This document shows positions 31,692 to 40,427 of a DNA stretch of 64,000 nt, piece after piece. The notes beneath the pieces are model-generated. The model made no database searches and had not been told where the DNA came from. It saw only the letters and a list, made by a program, of their open reading frames with translations. Every line of letters starts with the position of its first letter. Positions within the stretch are counted from its first letter, which is position 1. The stretch spans positions 4,382,501-4,446,500 of the forward strand of contig NZ_CP063362.1 in assembly GCF_016807805.1 (NCBI RefSeq), written 5' to 3'. A program made the translations under genes and the position numbers. This stretch comes from Xanthobacter dioxanivorans. GTDB lineage: Bacteria > Pseudomonadota > Alphaproteobacteria > Rhizobiales > Xanthobacteraceae.

Positions 31692-32444
31692 ATGGCTATC
31701 TTTCGCGCCCTCGTGTTCGCGGCGGCGATCAGCGGACTTTTGGCCGGCCTCCTGCTGGCCGTGATGCAGCAGACCGCAACCGTTCCGCTTATCCTCAAGG
31801 CCGAGACCTACGAGGAAGCAGCCCCGCCTGCGGTCCATGACCATGCCTCCCATGACCATGCCGCCCAAGACCATTCCGATCCCGGCCCGGCTGGTGCCGG
31901 CCAGGTGGCCGCCGGCCATGACCATGCGGACGAATGGACCCCCGCGGAGGGGATGGAGCGCCTGCTCTACACCGCCCTTGCCAACGTGGTGGGCGCAGCG
32001 GGCTTCGCGCTGCTGCTCCTTGCTGTCTCGGAGGCCGCCGGCGGCCTCTCCGGATGGCGGGACGGGCTCGCCTGGGGCCTTGCCGCTTTCGCCGCCGTTG
32101 CGCTGGCGCCGAGCATCAGCCTTCCTCCGGAACTGCCCGCCATGCCGGCGGCGGACCTCCTCGCTCGTCAGGCATGGTGGGTCGGCACGGTGGTGGCGAC
32201 GGGCGCCGGCATCGCGCTGCTGGTCTATGGCCGCTCGCTGCCGCTGGCGGCGCTCGCCGTCGGTCTCATCGTGCTGCCCCATCTGGTGGGCGCGCCCCAG
32301 CCGGCGAGCCACGACAGCCCGGTGCCCCACGCCCTCGCCCAGAGCTTTGCGGTGACGGTGGTGGTCACGAGCTTCGTGTTCTGGGCGGTGCTCGGTGCCC
32401 TCGCCGGGTTCCTGCGGCAGCATTTCACCCGGCGCGCCGCTTGA
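31692..32444 (+). CDS. cbtA: Cobalt transporter subunit CbtA
   Basis: 250 residues with five or six hydrophobic segments. After the first helix comes a His/Asp-rich loop (HDHASHDHAAQDHSDPG and GHDHADEW), expected to bind cobalt, then helices beginning ALANVVGAAGFALLLLAVSE. CbtA with CbtB forms a predicted cobalt permease known from B12 regulon comparisons. ATG 31692 follows GAGGGGAAA. The TGA stop overlaps the TTG start of the next gene, tying cobalt uptake to corrinoid synthesis. Confidence 0.92.
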   Translation: MAIFRALVFAAAISGLLAGLLLAVMQQTATVPLILKAETYEEAAPPAVHDHASHDHAAQDHSDPGPAGAGQVAAGHDHADEWTPAEGMERLLYTALANVVGAAGFALLLLAVSEAAGGLSGWRDGLAWGLAAFAAVALAPSISLPPELPAMPAADLLARQAWWVGTVVATGAGIALLVYGRSLPLAALAVGLIVLPHLVGAPQPASHDSPVPHALAQSFAVTVVVTSFVFWAVLGALAGFLRQHFTRRAA

Positions 32445-32962
32445 GCGGTGGCCTCGTCCTCGTCCTCGGCGGCGCGCGCTCCGGCAAGAGCCGCTTCGCC
32501 GAGGCCGAGGTGGAGCGCCGGCCGGCCCCCTGGGCCTATGTCGCCACCGCCGAGGCGCGGGACGCCGAGATGGAGGCGCGCATCGCCCACCACCGCGCCC
32601 GCCGGAGCGTGGGGTGGGAGACGCATGATGCGCCCCTCGATCTCGCCGGGCTTCTGGCGAAGCTCCCGCCGGAGCAGCCGGTGCTGGTGGACTGCCTGAC
32701 CCTGTGGCTCACCAACCATCTGCTCGCCGAACATGACCTGTCGACCGAGGGGGCGGTGCTGGAGCAGGCGCTGGCGGCGCGGCGCGGCCTCACGGTCTGC
32801 GTCGCCAACGAAGTGGGCTTCGGCATCGTCCCGGACAACGCGCTGGCCCGTCGCTTCCGTGACGCCGCGGGCCTGCTCAACCAGCGCCTCGCCCGCAGCG
32901 CCCGGCGCGTTGTGCTGGTGGTGGCCGGCCTGCCCCTCATCGTGAAGGACGAAACGCCGTGA
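32441..32962 (+). CDS. cobP: Adenosylcobinamide kinase / adenosylcobinamide-phosphate guanylyltransferase
   Basis: 173 residues, as expected for CobP/CobU. Starts at TTG 32441, overlapping the cbtA stop (TTGA); no ATG or GTG fits the frame. The N-terminus SGGLVLVLGGARSGKSRFAE holds the P-loop GGARSGKS. YVATAEARDAEMEARIAHHRARR includes the guanylylated His region, and VLVDCLTLWLTN and VANEVGFGIVPDN complete the family pattern. It phosphorylates adenosylcobinamide and attaches GMP. It overlaps cobO at its 3' end (GTGA). Confidence 0.93.
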   Translation: MSGGLVLVLGGARSGKSRFAEAEVERRPAPWAYVATAEARDAEMEARIAHHRARRSVGWETHDAPLDLAGLLAKLPPEQPVLVDCLTLWLTNHLLAEHDLSTEGAVLEQALAARRGLTVCVANEVGFGIVPDNALARRFRDAAGLLNQRLARSARRVVLVVAGLPLIVKDETP

Positions 32963-33591
32963 CCGATCCCGCACCGCCCGCCGCCGCGGAGGCGGCCGAA
33001 GCCGCCCGCCATCGCGCGAAGATGGCCAAGCGCAAGGCCGTGCAGGACCGGGAAGTGGCCGGCAAGACCGTCGAGAAGGGCCTGCTCATCGTCCATACCG
33101 GCCCCGGCAAGGGGAAAAGCACCGCGGCGTTCGGTTTGGCCTTGCGCATGCTCGGGCGGGGCGGGCGCGTGGGCGTGGTGCAGTTCATCAAGGGCGCCTG
33201 GCAGACCGGGGAGGCCGAGGCGTTTTCCGCGTTCGGGGACAAGGTCGTCTGGCACACCATGGGCGAAGGCTTCACCTGGGAGACGCAGGACCTCGTCCGC
33301 GACCGCGCCGCCGCCGCCCGCGCCTTCGAGCGGGTGCGGGAGCTGATGGCGGATGACAGCATCGACCTGCTGGTGCTCGATGAGCTCAACATCGCCCTGC
33401 GCTACGACTATCTCGACCTCGCCGACGTGGTGGCGACCCTCACCAACCGCCGCCCCGGCCTGCACGTGGTGGTGACCGGGCGCAATGCGAAGCCGGAGCT
33501 GGTTGCCGCCGCTGACCTCGTGACCGAGATGGGCCTGGTGAAGCATCATTTTGCCGCCGGCGTGAAAGCGCAGGCCGGCATCGAGTTCTGA
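32959..33591 (+). CDS. cobO: Corrinoid adenosyltransferase
   Basis: 210 residues. ATP:corrinoid adenosyltransferase of the CobA/CobO/BtuR type, forming the Co-C bond of adenosylcobalamin precursors. P-loop in [18 protein letters not shown], then [15 protein letters not shown] and [18 protein letters not shown], all characteristic. GTG 32959 overlaps the cobP stop. The N-terminal ~35 residues are charged and family-typical. Five bases separate it from cobQ. Confidence 0.95.
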   Translation: MTDPAPPAAAEAAEAARHRAKMAKRKAVQDREVAGKTVEKGLLIVHTGPGKGKSTAAFGLALRMLGRGGRVGVVQFIKGAWQTGEAEAFSAFGDKVVWHTMGEGFTWETQDLVRDRAAAARAFERVRELMADDSIDLLVLDELNIALRYDYLDLADVVATLTNRRPGLHVVVTGRNAKPELVAAADLVTEMGLVKHHFAAGVKAQAGIEF

Positions 33592-33596
33592 CCTCC

Positions 33597-35051
33597 ATGG
33601 CGCGCGCGCTCATGTTCCAGGGCACCGGCTCCGACGTGGGCAAGTCCCTGCTCGTTGCCGGCCTTGCGCGGGCCTTCACCCTGCGCGGGCTCAAGGTGCG
33701 GCCGTTCAAGCCGCAGAACATGTCCAACAATGCAGCGGTGACGGCGGACGGCGGCGAGATCGGCCGGGCGCAGGCGCTTCAGGCGCAGGCGGCGCGCGTT
33801 CCTTCGAGCGTGCACATGAACCCGGTCCTGCTCAAGCCGCAGGGCGAGAGCGGCGCCCAGGTGGTGGTGCAGGGCCGCGTGCACGGCACGGCGAAGGCCG
33901 CCGCCTACCAGGGCATGAAGCCCTCCCTCCTGCCGTTCGTGCTGGAGAGCTTCGGCCGGCTGAAGGCGGAGGCCGATCTGGTGCTGGTGGAGGGCGCCGG
34001 CAGTGCCTCCGAAGTAAACCTGCGGACCGGCGACATCGCCAACATGGGTTTCGCGCGGGCGGCGGACGTGCCGGTGGTGGTCATCGGCGACATCGACCGC
34101 GGCGGCGTCATCGCCAGCCTCGTCGGTACCAAAGTGGTGGTCGACCCCGCCGACGCGGCCCTGATCGCCGGTTTCGTGGTGAACCGGTTCCGTGGCGATC
34201 CGAGCCTCTTTTCCGCGGGCATGGCGCTGATCGCCGAGAAGACCGGCTGGGCCGCGCTCGGGCTGGTGCCGCATTTCGCCGACGCCGCCCGCCTGCCGGC
34301 GGAGGACGCCCTTGCCTTGTCCGCCCCGCCCGCGCCGAACCCCGGTGCAACCGTGCGGATCTGCGTGCCGATCCTGCCCCATGTCTCCAATTTCGACGAT
34401 CTCGACCCGCTCGACGCGGAGCCCCAGGTGGAGGTGAGCCGCATCCGCCCGCATGAGACGCTCCCGCCCGACACAGATCTCGTCCTCCTCATCGGCTCCA
34501 AGGCCACCATCGCCGACCTCGCGGCGCTGAAGGCTGAGGGCCTGCACCACGACATCCTCGCCTTCGCGCGGCGCGGCGGGCGCGTGCTCGGCCTGTGCGG
34601 CGGCTACCAGATGCTGGGAGAAACCATCGCCGATCCGGAAGGGGTCGAGGGGGAGCCCCGAATCGCGCGCGGGCTCGGGCTGTTGAAGGCCCATACGGTG
34701 CTGTCGGGCGAAAAGCGGCTGGAGGAGGTGACGGGGACCGCCGCTGGCGCCGTCTTTTCGGGTTACGAGATGCATATGGGCATCACCGCCGGCACGGATA
34801 CGCAGCGCCCGTTCGCCATGCTCTCCGACGGTCGGGCCGACGGCGCAATCGCCGCCTCCGGGCGGGTCGCCGGGACCTACGTGCACGGCCTGTTTGCCTC
34901 GGACGCCTTCCGCCGGTCGTGGCTGGAGGGGCTTGGGGCTGAGGATACCGGCGTGGCCTACGAACGGGAGGTGGAGGCGACGCTCGATCGCCTCGCGGCG
35001 CACCTCGAGGGGCATCTCGACCTCGACCGCCTCCTCAGCCTGGCACGATGA
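33597..35051 (+). CDS. cobQ: Cobyric acid synthase
   Basis: 484 residues. The N-terminal ATPase domain starts [20 protein letters not shown] with a dethiobiotin-synthetase-type P-loop and [13 protein letters not shown]. The C-terminal class-I-like glutamine amidotransferase domain has [14 protein letters not shown] with the nucleophile Cys, and the late His in AGTYVHGLF. It amidates four carboxyl groups of adenosylcobyrinic acid a,c-diamide. Last gene of the riboswitch-led unit; its final 17 bp overlap the 3' end of convergent cobD. Confidence 0.96.
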   Translation: MARALMFQGTGSDVGKSLLVAGLARAFTLRGLKVRPFKPQNMSNNAAVTADGGEIGRAQALQAQAARVPSSVHMNPVLLKPQGESGAQVVVQGRVHGTAKAAAYQGMKPSLLPFVLESFGRLKAEADLVLVEGAGSASEVNLRTGDIANMGFARAADVPVVVIGDIDRGGVIASLVGTKVVVDPADAALIAGFVVNRFRGDPSLFSAGMALIAEKTGWAALGLVPHFADAARLPAEDALALSAPPAPNPGATVRICVPILPHVSNFDDLDPLDAEPQVEVSRIRPHETLPPDTDLVLLIGSKATIADLAALKAEGLHHDILAFARRGGRVLGLCGGYQMLGETIADPEGVEGEPRIARGLGLLKAHTVLSGEKRLEEVTGTAAGAVFSGYEMHMGITAGTDTQRPFAMLSDGRADGAIAASGRVAGTYVHGLFASDAFRRSWLEGLGAEDTGVAYEREVEATLDRLAAHLEGHLDLDRLLSLAR

Positions 35052-36006
35052 ACGGCAGGGCGGCGCCGGCCAGCACGATGAGCATCAGCATTGCATCCGC
35101 CCGCCGATAGAGCCGGAGGGCGGCCCGCACGTCCGCGGCGGTCACCTCGCTGCGTCCGTTGCCCATGTAGGCGTCCTCGGTGAGGACGCCGGCATAGACC
35201 TTCGGTCCGTTCAGCTTCAGGCCCAGCGCGCCGGCCATGGCCGCCTCCGACCAGCCCGCATTGGGCGAACGGTGACGCGGGGCATCGCGCAGCATGGCCT
35301 GCCGGGCTGCCCGCGCATCGGCTCCCGGCGTCACGGCGGCGGCGGCGATGAGCAGCATGCCGGCAAGGCGCGAGGCCGGCAGGTTCACGTAGTCATCGGT
35401 GCGGGCCGAGGCCCAGCCGAAGGCGGCGTGCCGGGCGGTGAGGTGGCCGATCATGCTGTCGGCGGTGTTCAGCGCCTTGTAGGCCGCGCCTCCAGCCAGC
35501 CCGGCGACGCACATCCAGAGGGTGGGCGCGACCACGCCGTCGGAGAAGTTCTCCGCCAGGCTCTCGATAGCGGCGCGGGCGACGCCGGCTTCGTCCAGCG
35601 TCTGGGGATCGCGCCCCACGATGTGGCTCACCGCCGCGCGCGCGGCATCGAGCCCCTCAACTTCGAGCGCCTGCGCGACGCGCGCCACATGCCAGTGCAG
35701 GGAGCGCTGGGCGATGAAGGTGCTGCCGACGAGGCCGATGAGAACAAGCCCGAAGGGCAGGGGGCGAAGCAGCCATTCAAGGGCGAGGGCGGGGGCTGCC
35801 GCCCCGACCAGCACGACCAGCAGGGCGAAAATGCCGAGCAGGCGACGTCCGGAGGCGGAGACGCCGGGCCGGTTCAAGCCATGGTCAAGGACGACGATGA
35901 GACGGCCGATCCAGATCACCGGATGGCCGATGCGCCGCACCAGCCATGCCGGATAGCCGAGCAGAGCCTCCAGCGCCATGGAGAGCGCTGCCACGTCGAA
36001 CGCCAT
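35035..36006 (-). CDS. cobD: Adenosylcobinamide-phosphate synthase
   Basis: 323-residue integral membrane enzyme (CobD/CbiB family) attaching the aminopropanol arm to cobyric acid. Family motifs: [41 protein letters not shown], and [13 protein letters not shown], plus [17 protein letters not shown] [14 protein letters not shown] 36006 has GGAAGG seven bases upstream; the longer frame to 36141 would add an unrelated segment. It is convergent with cobQ (17-bp overlap). The commonly neighbouring aminotransferase-like cobC is not present here. Confidence 0.94.
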   Translation of the reverse strand: MAFDVAALSMALEALLGYPAWLVRRIGHPVIWIGRLIVVLDHGLNRPGVSASGRRLLGIFALLVVLVGAAAPALALEWLLRPLPFGLVLIGLVGSTFIAQRSLHWHVARVAQALEVEGLDAARAAVSHIVGRDPQTLDEAGVARAAIESLAENFSDGVVAPTLWMCVAGLAGGAAYKALNTADSMIGHLTARHAAFGWASARTDDYVNLPASRLAGMLLIAAAAVTPGADARAARQAMLRDAPRHRSPNAGWSEAAMAGALGLKLNGPKVYAGVLTEDAYMGNGRSEVTAADVRAALRLYRRADAMLMLIVLAGAALPFIVPG

Positions 36007-36236
36007 CGAGAGTCCTTCCCCAACGTACCGGCCATCCGCAAGCTTGGCCGCTTTCCTCGAATCACAGGCCCGTGAAAGGAGGTAAGCCAAAGCCCGCGTG
36101 CGCCCCTGCCGGGATGCTGCATCGCAATAATGACTTCGCAAAAATCAAAATGTCATGTTAATGTAAAGTCTTCTAGCGGTTTGCAAGGCGCCGTGCCAGC
36201 ACGGTGGGGCGCTGGGCCGGCACGGCGGGTAGTGTC

Positions 36237-36992
36237 ATGAATATGCTGAAGCCCCGACCCCAGGTTGCTCCCGAAGTCCTGCACGAGCCGGTGGCTCCGA
36301 TCGTGCCTGACGATGTGCGCATCTACGCCGTGGGCGACGTGCACGGGCGCCTCGATCTCCTGACCACTCTTCAGGCGGCCATCGACGAGGACATGGAGGC
36401 CCATCCAGGTCCCGCGTGCATGGAGATCTATCTCGGGGACTACGTGGATCGCGGGGCACACTCCGCCGGTGTCCTCGATACCCTGATGGAGCGGGCGAAT
36501 CATCGCCGTGTCGTCTGCCTTTCCGGCAACCATGAAGCGGTGATGCTCGATGCCATGGCCTCCCAGGAGGCCTTCTCCCACTGGCTGCGGATGGGCGGGC
36601 TCGAAACGGTCTTTTCCTACCTTCCGGCGGCTCCGGGGATCGAGGAAGCGCAGCTGTGGCTCGACTGGCGCAGCGCCGTGCCGCAGGAGCACGTGGCCTT
36701 TCTGCGCCGTCTCTCAACCAATTACGTGTGCGGCAACTATCTGTTCGTCCATGCAGGCCTGCGCCCGGGCATCCCGCTCGAGGCGCAGCGGCGGGAAGAC
36801 ATGCTGTGGATCCGGCGGGAGTTCCTCGACTGCCCCGACTGGTTCGGCCATTGCGTCGTCCACGGCCACACGCCCATGCGCGATGCGGAGGTTCTCGGCA
36901 ATCGAATCAACATCGATACCGGGGCCTATGCAACCGGGCACCTCACCTGCCTGGTACTCGAGGGTGCCGATCGCTTCCTCATCGCCACGTGA
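36237..36992 (+). CDS. PPP-family metallophosphoesterase / serine-threonine phosphatase
   Basis: 251 residues. The three PPP signatures are intact: GDVHGRLDLL, GDYVDRGAHS and LSGNHEAVML, with later metal-ligand histidines in FVHAGLRPG and VVHGHTPMRD. This is the set seen in lambda phosphatase-like and bacterial PrpA-type enzymes, requiring Mn2+. ATG 36237 is used; an ATG two codons later and a GTG at 36204 are alternatives. It stands alone between cobD and the export lipoprotein, and the substrate cannot be told from context. Confidence 0.87.
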   Translation: MNMLKPRPQVAPEVLHEPVAPIVPDDVRIYAVGDVHGRLDLLTTLQAAIDEDMEAHPGPACMEIYLGDYVDRGAHSAGVLDTLMERANHRRVVCLSGNHEAVMLDAMASQEAFSHWLRMGGLETVFSYLPAAPGIEEAQLWLDWRSAVPQEHVAFLRRLSTNYVCGNYLFVHAGLRPGIPLEAQRREDMLWIRREFLDCPDWFGHCVVHGHTPMRDAEVLGNRINIDTGAYATGHLTCLVLEGADRFLIAT

Positions 36993-37111
36993 GGCTGCCT
37001 CGCTTTCCGTTGGATCACTTAAGCCCATGCACGGCTTGAGGTTTAGTGGCGCAACCTGAGCGGGAGCGCTCGGGTGCGATCCTCAAAGCTGATTTTGCAC
37101 CCTGTTTTGCG

Positions 37112-37123
37112 GTATCATGATAC
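37112..37123. promoter_or_regulatory. 12-bp perfect palindrome before the export lipoprotein gene
   Basis: GTATCATGATAC lies about 135 bp upstream of the start at 37257, in an AT-richer region. The perfect symmetry and position suggest a dimeric regulator's binding site. No known consensus was matched. Confidence 0.35.
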
Positions 37124-37256
37124 GATGCCACCTGTTGCGAAGAAACTACAAGGCCTTCCAAACGCCAGCGCCCACGGGCTTTCACCCCCTTTCTGAATTT
37201 TCGCGAGATGCCCCCCGTGTTATGGCGTGGTCAATGCTTTCGCTGGGGATTTCGTA

Positions 37257-38450
37257 GTGCACACTTTCCAGAACGGCTGGCTCGGACGCCTTCGGATCGC
37301 CGGTTGCATTGCCGCTGCAGCTTTGCTCGCGGGATGCAATCTTCTTCCGGCTTCGGGGCCCTATAGCGCGGAAGTACGCAATCCGCAGACGCAGGACACC
37401 GATGGTGTCGGCTACAAGCTGGTCCCGATGACGGCCAGCGTCGTCCGGGTTCTGTCCCAGCTGGACGGGGAAGGCCTCATCGGCACCTTCCGCAACGACC
37501 GCCGCCCCATCCCGGACGTGAAGATCGGAATCGGCGACCTCGTGGGCGTTTCGATCTTCGAGGCGTCCGCCGGCGGCCTGTTCATCCCGGCGGAAGCGGC
37601 CTCGCGCGCCGGTAACTTCGTCGACATTCCCACACAGCAGGTGGACAGCACCGGATCTATCTCGGTTCCGTATGCCGGCCAGCTGAGGGTCGCGGGCCTG
37701 CGCCCCTCGCAGGTGGAAAAAGAGATCATCGACCGTCTTCGCAACCGGGCCATCGATCCTCAGGCCGTGGTGACGGTGAAGGAGCAGCGCTCCAACACGG
37801 TGACCGTTCTCGGCGAGGTGGACGCGCCCATCAAGTTCCCGCTGACCGCGAACGGCGAGCGCGTTCTCGACGCCATCAGCCGCGCCGGCGCCACGCAGAA
37901 CAAGGGCTACGACATGTTCGTGACCCTGCAGCGCGGCGGGCGCGAAGCCACCATCAGCTTCAACCGGCTGATCCGCGATCCGGTCAACAACATCTATCTG
38001 CAGCCGTCCGACACCATCTACATCTACGGCCGCGCGCGCACGTTCCTCGCCTTCGGTGCCTCGGGCAAGCAGGGACAGTTCAACTTCAGCGACGATGCGA
38101 TCAGCCTCAGCGAGGCGGTGGCCAAGGCCGAGGGCCTGGTGGATGCGCAGGCGGACCCGCAGTCCGTCTTCATGTTCCGCCTGGAGAACCGCTCGACTCT
38201 GGAGCGCATGGGCGTGGACGTGTCCGATATTCCCACCGAAGGCAAGGTGCCCACCATCTACACGGTGAACTACCGGGAGCCGACCGGCTTCCTGCTGACC
38301 ACCAAGGTGCCCATGCGCAACAAGGACATCATCTATATCGGCAATGCCGGTTCGGTGGAGATCACCAAGTTCCTGAACCTCGTGCTCCTCGGCGCCACCA
38401 CGGCGCGGGAAATCGCGGACGCGAACTCCATCCTGTACGGCCCGAACTGA
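37257..38450 (+). CDS. Polysaccharide export outer-membrane lipoprotein (Wza/GumB-like)
   Basis: About 397 residues. The N-terminal signal ends in a lipobox (IAAAALLAGC-N). The Poly_export domain follows: IGIGDLVGVSIFEASAGGLF, STGSISVPYAGQLRVAGLRP, VEKEIIDRLRNRAIDPQAVV, then two SLBB-like segments (SNTVTVLGEVDAPIKFPLT; TFLAFGASGKQGQFNF). Proteins of this type form the outer-membrane channel for capsule or exopolysaccharide. GTG 37257 places the signal correctly; GTG 37227 is the alternative. No Wzc kinase, polymerase or glycosyltransferase genes are adjacent, so it is an orphan export component here. A strong terminator follows. Confidence 0.88.
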   Translation: MHTFQNGWLGRLRIAGCIAAAALLAGCNLLPASGPYSAEVRNPQTQDTDGVGYKLVPMTASVVRVLSQLDGEGLIGTFRNDRRPIPDVKIGIGDLVGVSIFEASAGGLFIPAEAASRAGNFVDIPTQQVDSTGSISVPYAGQLRVAGLRPSQVEKEIIDRLRNRAIDPQAVVTVKEQRSNTVTVLGEVDAPIKFPLTANGERVLDAISRAGATQNKGYDMFVTLQRGGREATISFNRLIRDPVNNIYLQPSDTIYIYGRARTFLAFGASGKQGQFNFSDDAISLSEAVAKAEGLVDAQADPQSVFMFRLENRSTLERMGVDVSDIPTEGKVPTIYTVNYREPTGFLLTTKVPMRNKDIIYIGNAGSVEITKFLNLVLLGATTAREIADANSILYGPN

Positions 38451-38498
38451 GCGGGAGCGGCGCCGGGTTTCCGGCGCCCGTCAGCCTCGGAAGTGCTC

Positions 38499-38527
38499 GC
38501 GCCCCGGCTTTGCCGGGGCGCTTTCGT
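38499..38527 (+). terminator. Intrinsic terminator after the export lipoprotein gene
   Basis: Stem GCGCCCCGGC (38499-38508) and GCCGGGGCGC (38512-38521), 3-nt TTT loop, followed by TTTCGT. Placed about 50 bp after the stop codon. Confidence 0.75.
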
Positions 38528-38673
38528 ATGAAGCGCCTGCATCCCGGCGCGTCGGGGCGGCGTTGCGAGAATGCAGGGTGTCGAGACCGGCGGGATTTTG
38601 CTTCGCCCAGCCGAGGCGGGTTATCCTCGCAAGGGCTTTCGCGGCAGACGCGCCTCAGGAAGGATCGACCCGC

Positions 38674-39846
38674 ATGTTCATCGCCTTCTTCGAGGCGCTC
38701 AAGGCCGCCGGCGTGCCGGTTTCGGTGCGCGAGTATCTCACCCTCATGGAGGCCATGGACAAGGATGTGGCCGGCCGCCAAGTGGATGCCTTCTATTATC
38801 TCGCCCGTTCTTGCCTGGTGAAGGACGAGCGGCACCTCGATCGGTTCGATCAGGTGTTCGGCAAATGCTTCAAGGGGTTGGAGGCGATTGCTGATGAGAT
38901 GGGTCAGGCGATTCCCGAGGAGTGGTTGAAAAAGCTCGCGGAAAAGCATCTCTCCGACGAGGAGAAACGCCAGATCGAGGCCCTGGGCGGTCTCGACAAG
39001 CTTCTGGAGACGCTGAAGAAACGCCTGGAGGAGCAGAAGGGGCGCCACCAGGGGGGTAGCAAGTGGATCGGCACCGCCGGTACCTCGCCCTTCGGCGCCT
39101 ATGGCTACAATCCGGAAGGCATCCGCATCGGGCAGGACGGCAACCGCAACTTTCGCGCGGTGAAGGTCTGGGACAAAAGGGAATTCCGGGACCTGGACGA
39201 CCAGGTCGAGCTGGGCACGCGCAACATCAAGGTGGCGCTGCGCCGCCTGCGCAAGTTCGCCCGTGTGGGCGCGCCGGAGGAACTGGACCTCGACGGGACC
39301 ATCCGGGAGACGGCGCGGCAGGGCTATCTCGACGTCCGGCTGCGGCCTGAGCGGCGCAATGCGGTGAAGGTGCTGCTCTTTCTCGATATTGGCGGGTCCA
39401 TGGACTGGCACATCGCCCAGGTGGAGGAACTGTTCTCCGCCGCCCGCTCGGAATTCAAGCACCTCGAGCACTTCTATTTTCACAACTGCGTCTATGAGAG
39501 CGTGTGGAAATCCAATGTCCGCCGGGCTTCGGAGCGCTTCCCCCTGTTCGACGTACTCCACACGTTCGCCCACGACTACAAGCTGATCTTCGTCGGCGAC
39601 GCCTCCATGAGCCCGTACGAAATTACCATGTCCAACGGTTCGGTTGAACACAGCAACGCCGAGCCCGGCAAGGTGTGGCTGTCGCGGCTTCTCGCCACCT
39701 ATCCCAAGGCGGCCTGGCTTAACCCGGTGCCGGAGGCGCAGTGGGGCTATACGGAATCCATCCGGCTCGTCCGCCACCTGATGGAGGACCGGATGTATCC
39801 GCTCACCGTCCACGGCCTCGATGCCGCCATGCGGGAGCTCACGTGA
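38674..39846 (+). CDS. CoxE-like von Willebrand A domain protein
   Basis: 390 residues. The C-terminal half holds a VWA/CoxE-type domain with a modified metal site, VLLFLDIGGSMDWHIAQVEEL (DxGGS rather than DxSxS), followed by HFYFHNCVYESVW and LIFVGDASMSPYEI. The N-terminal part MFIAFFEALKAAGVPVSVRE is the conserved start of this group. Such proteins usually work with a MoxR-type AAA+ ATPase as a metal-insertion or assembly chaperone; no MoxR gene is adjacent here. ATG 38674 is preferred with AGGAAGGA upstream. Its stop overlaps the GTG of the next gene (39843-39846). Confidence 0.88.
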   Translation: MFIAFFEALKAAGVPVSVREYLTLMEAMDKDVAGRQVDAFYYLARSCLVKDERHLDRFDQVFGKCFKGLEAIADEMGQAIPEEWLKKLAEKHLSDEEKRQIEALGGLDKLLETLKKRLEEQKGRHQGGSKWIGTAGTSPFGAYGYNPEGIRIGQDGNRNFRAVKVWDKREFRDLDDQVELGTRNIKVALRRLRKFARVGAPEELDLDGTIRETARQGYLDVRLRPERRNAVKVLLFLDIGGSMDWHIAQVEELFSAARSEFKHLEHFYFHNCVYESVWKSNVRRASERFPLFDVLHTFAHDYKLIFVGDASMSPYEITMSNGSVEHSNAEPGKVWLSRLLATYPKAAWLNPVPEAQWGYTESIRLVRHLMEDRMYPLTVHGLDAAMRELT

Positions 39847-40427
39847 GGGCCGAGGGCGGGCAGGGCGCGCGTTCCTATGCCTATCTGCCGCGCCTGGGCG
39901 GGGCGGGGGTGCGCCTCGATCTGGCGCCGCCGGCCCTCGACTGGGCCGTCGGCGCAAAGGAGGGGCATCTCGCCCTTGCCGATGTGGACGGGGTGCGGCT
40001 GCGCTTTCAGGCGGCGAAGTTCGCCGGCTCGAGCTTCGAGATGGAACTTTCGGCGCGGGACGGGACCCGGCTCAAGATCGGCTCCGCCTCGCGCATCTCG
40101 CTCACCGGCGTGCGCGACCAGGGGCCGGATTATGCCGCATTCGTGCGCGCATTCCATCAGGCGCGGGCGCAGGCTGGCGGTCCGTGCCTGTTCCGGGGCG
40201 GCTTTCCCGCGTGGCGCTTCTGGCTGATGGCGGCCATGGGCGCCATCGCCCTTGCCGGCCTCGCCGCCGTGTTGGGGTTCGCCCTCGTGGAACGGCAATG
40301 GAGCTTCGCCATGTTCCTCGCCGCGATGTCGGCCTTCGTCGTCTGGCCCACGGCGCAACTGATCTGGCGGAACCGCCCCGTCACCTACCAGCCGGACGCC
40401 ATCCCCGCCCACCTACTGCCGGCGTGA
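39843..40427 (+). CDS. Membrane protein of unknown function coupled to the CoxE-like gene
   Basis: 194 residues, not recognised. GTG 39843 overlaps the upstream stop (GTGA), so it is translated together with the VWA protein. Residues ~1-115 are soluble and beta-rich (LALADVDGVRLRFQAAKFAG). Two hydrophobic helices follow around residues 125-175 (WLMAAMGAIALAGLAAVLGF; FAMFLAAMSAFVVWPTAQLI). The tail RNRPVTYQPDAIPAHLLP is conserved-looking. The last 15 bp overlap the end of the convergent gene at 40413. The layout resembles PH-domain-like membrane proteins, but that is a guess. Confidence 0.65.
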   Translation: MRAEGGQGARSYAYLPRLGGAGVRLDLAPPALDWAVGAKEGHLALADVDGVRLRFQAAKFAGSSFEMELSARDGTRLKIGSASRISLTGVRDQGPDYAAFVRAFHQARAQAGGPCLFRGGFPAWRFWLMAAMGAIALAGLAAVLGFALVERQWSFAMFLAAMSAFVVWPTAQLIWRNRPVTYQPDAIPAHLLPA

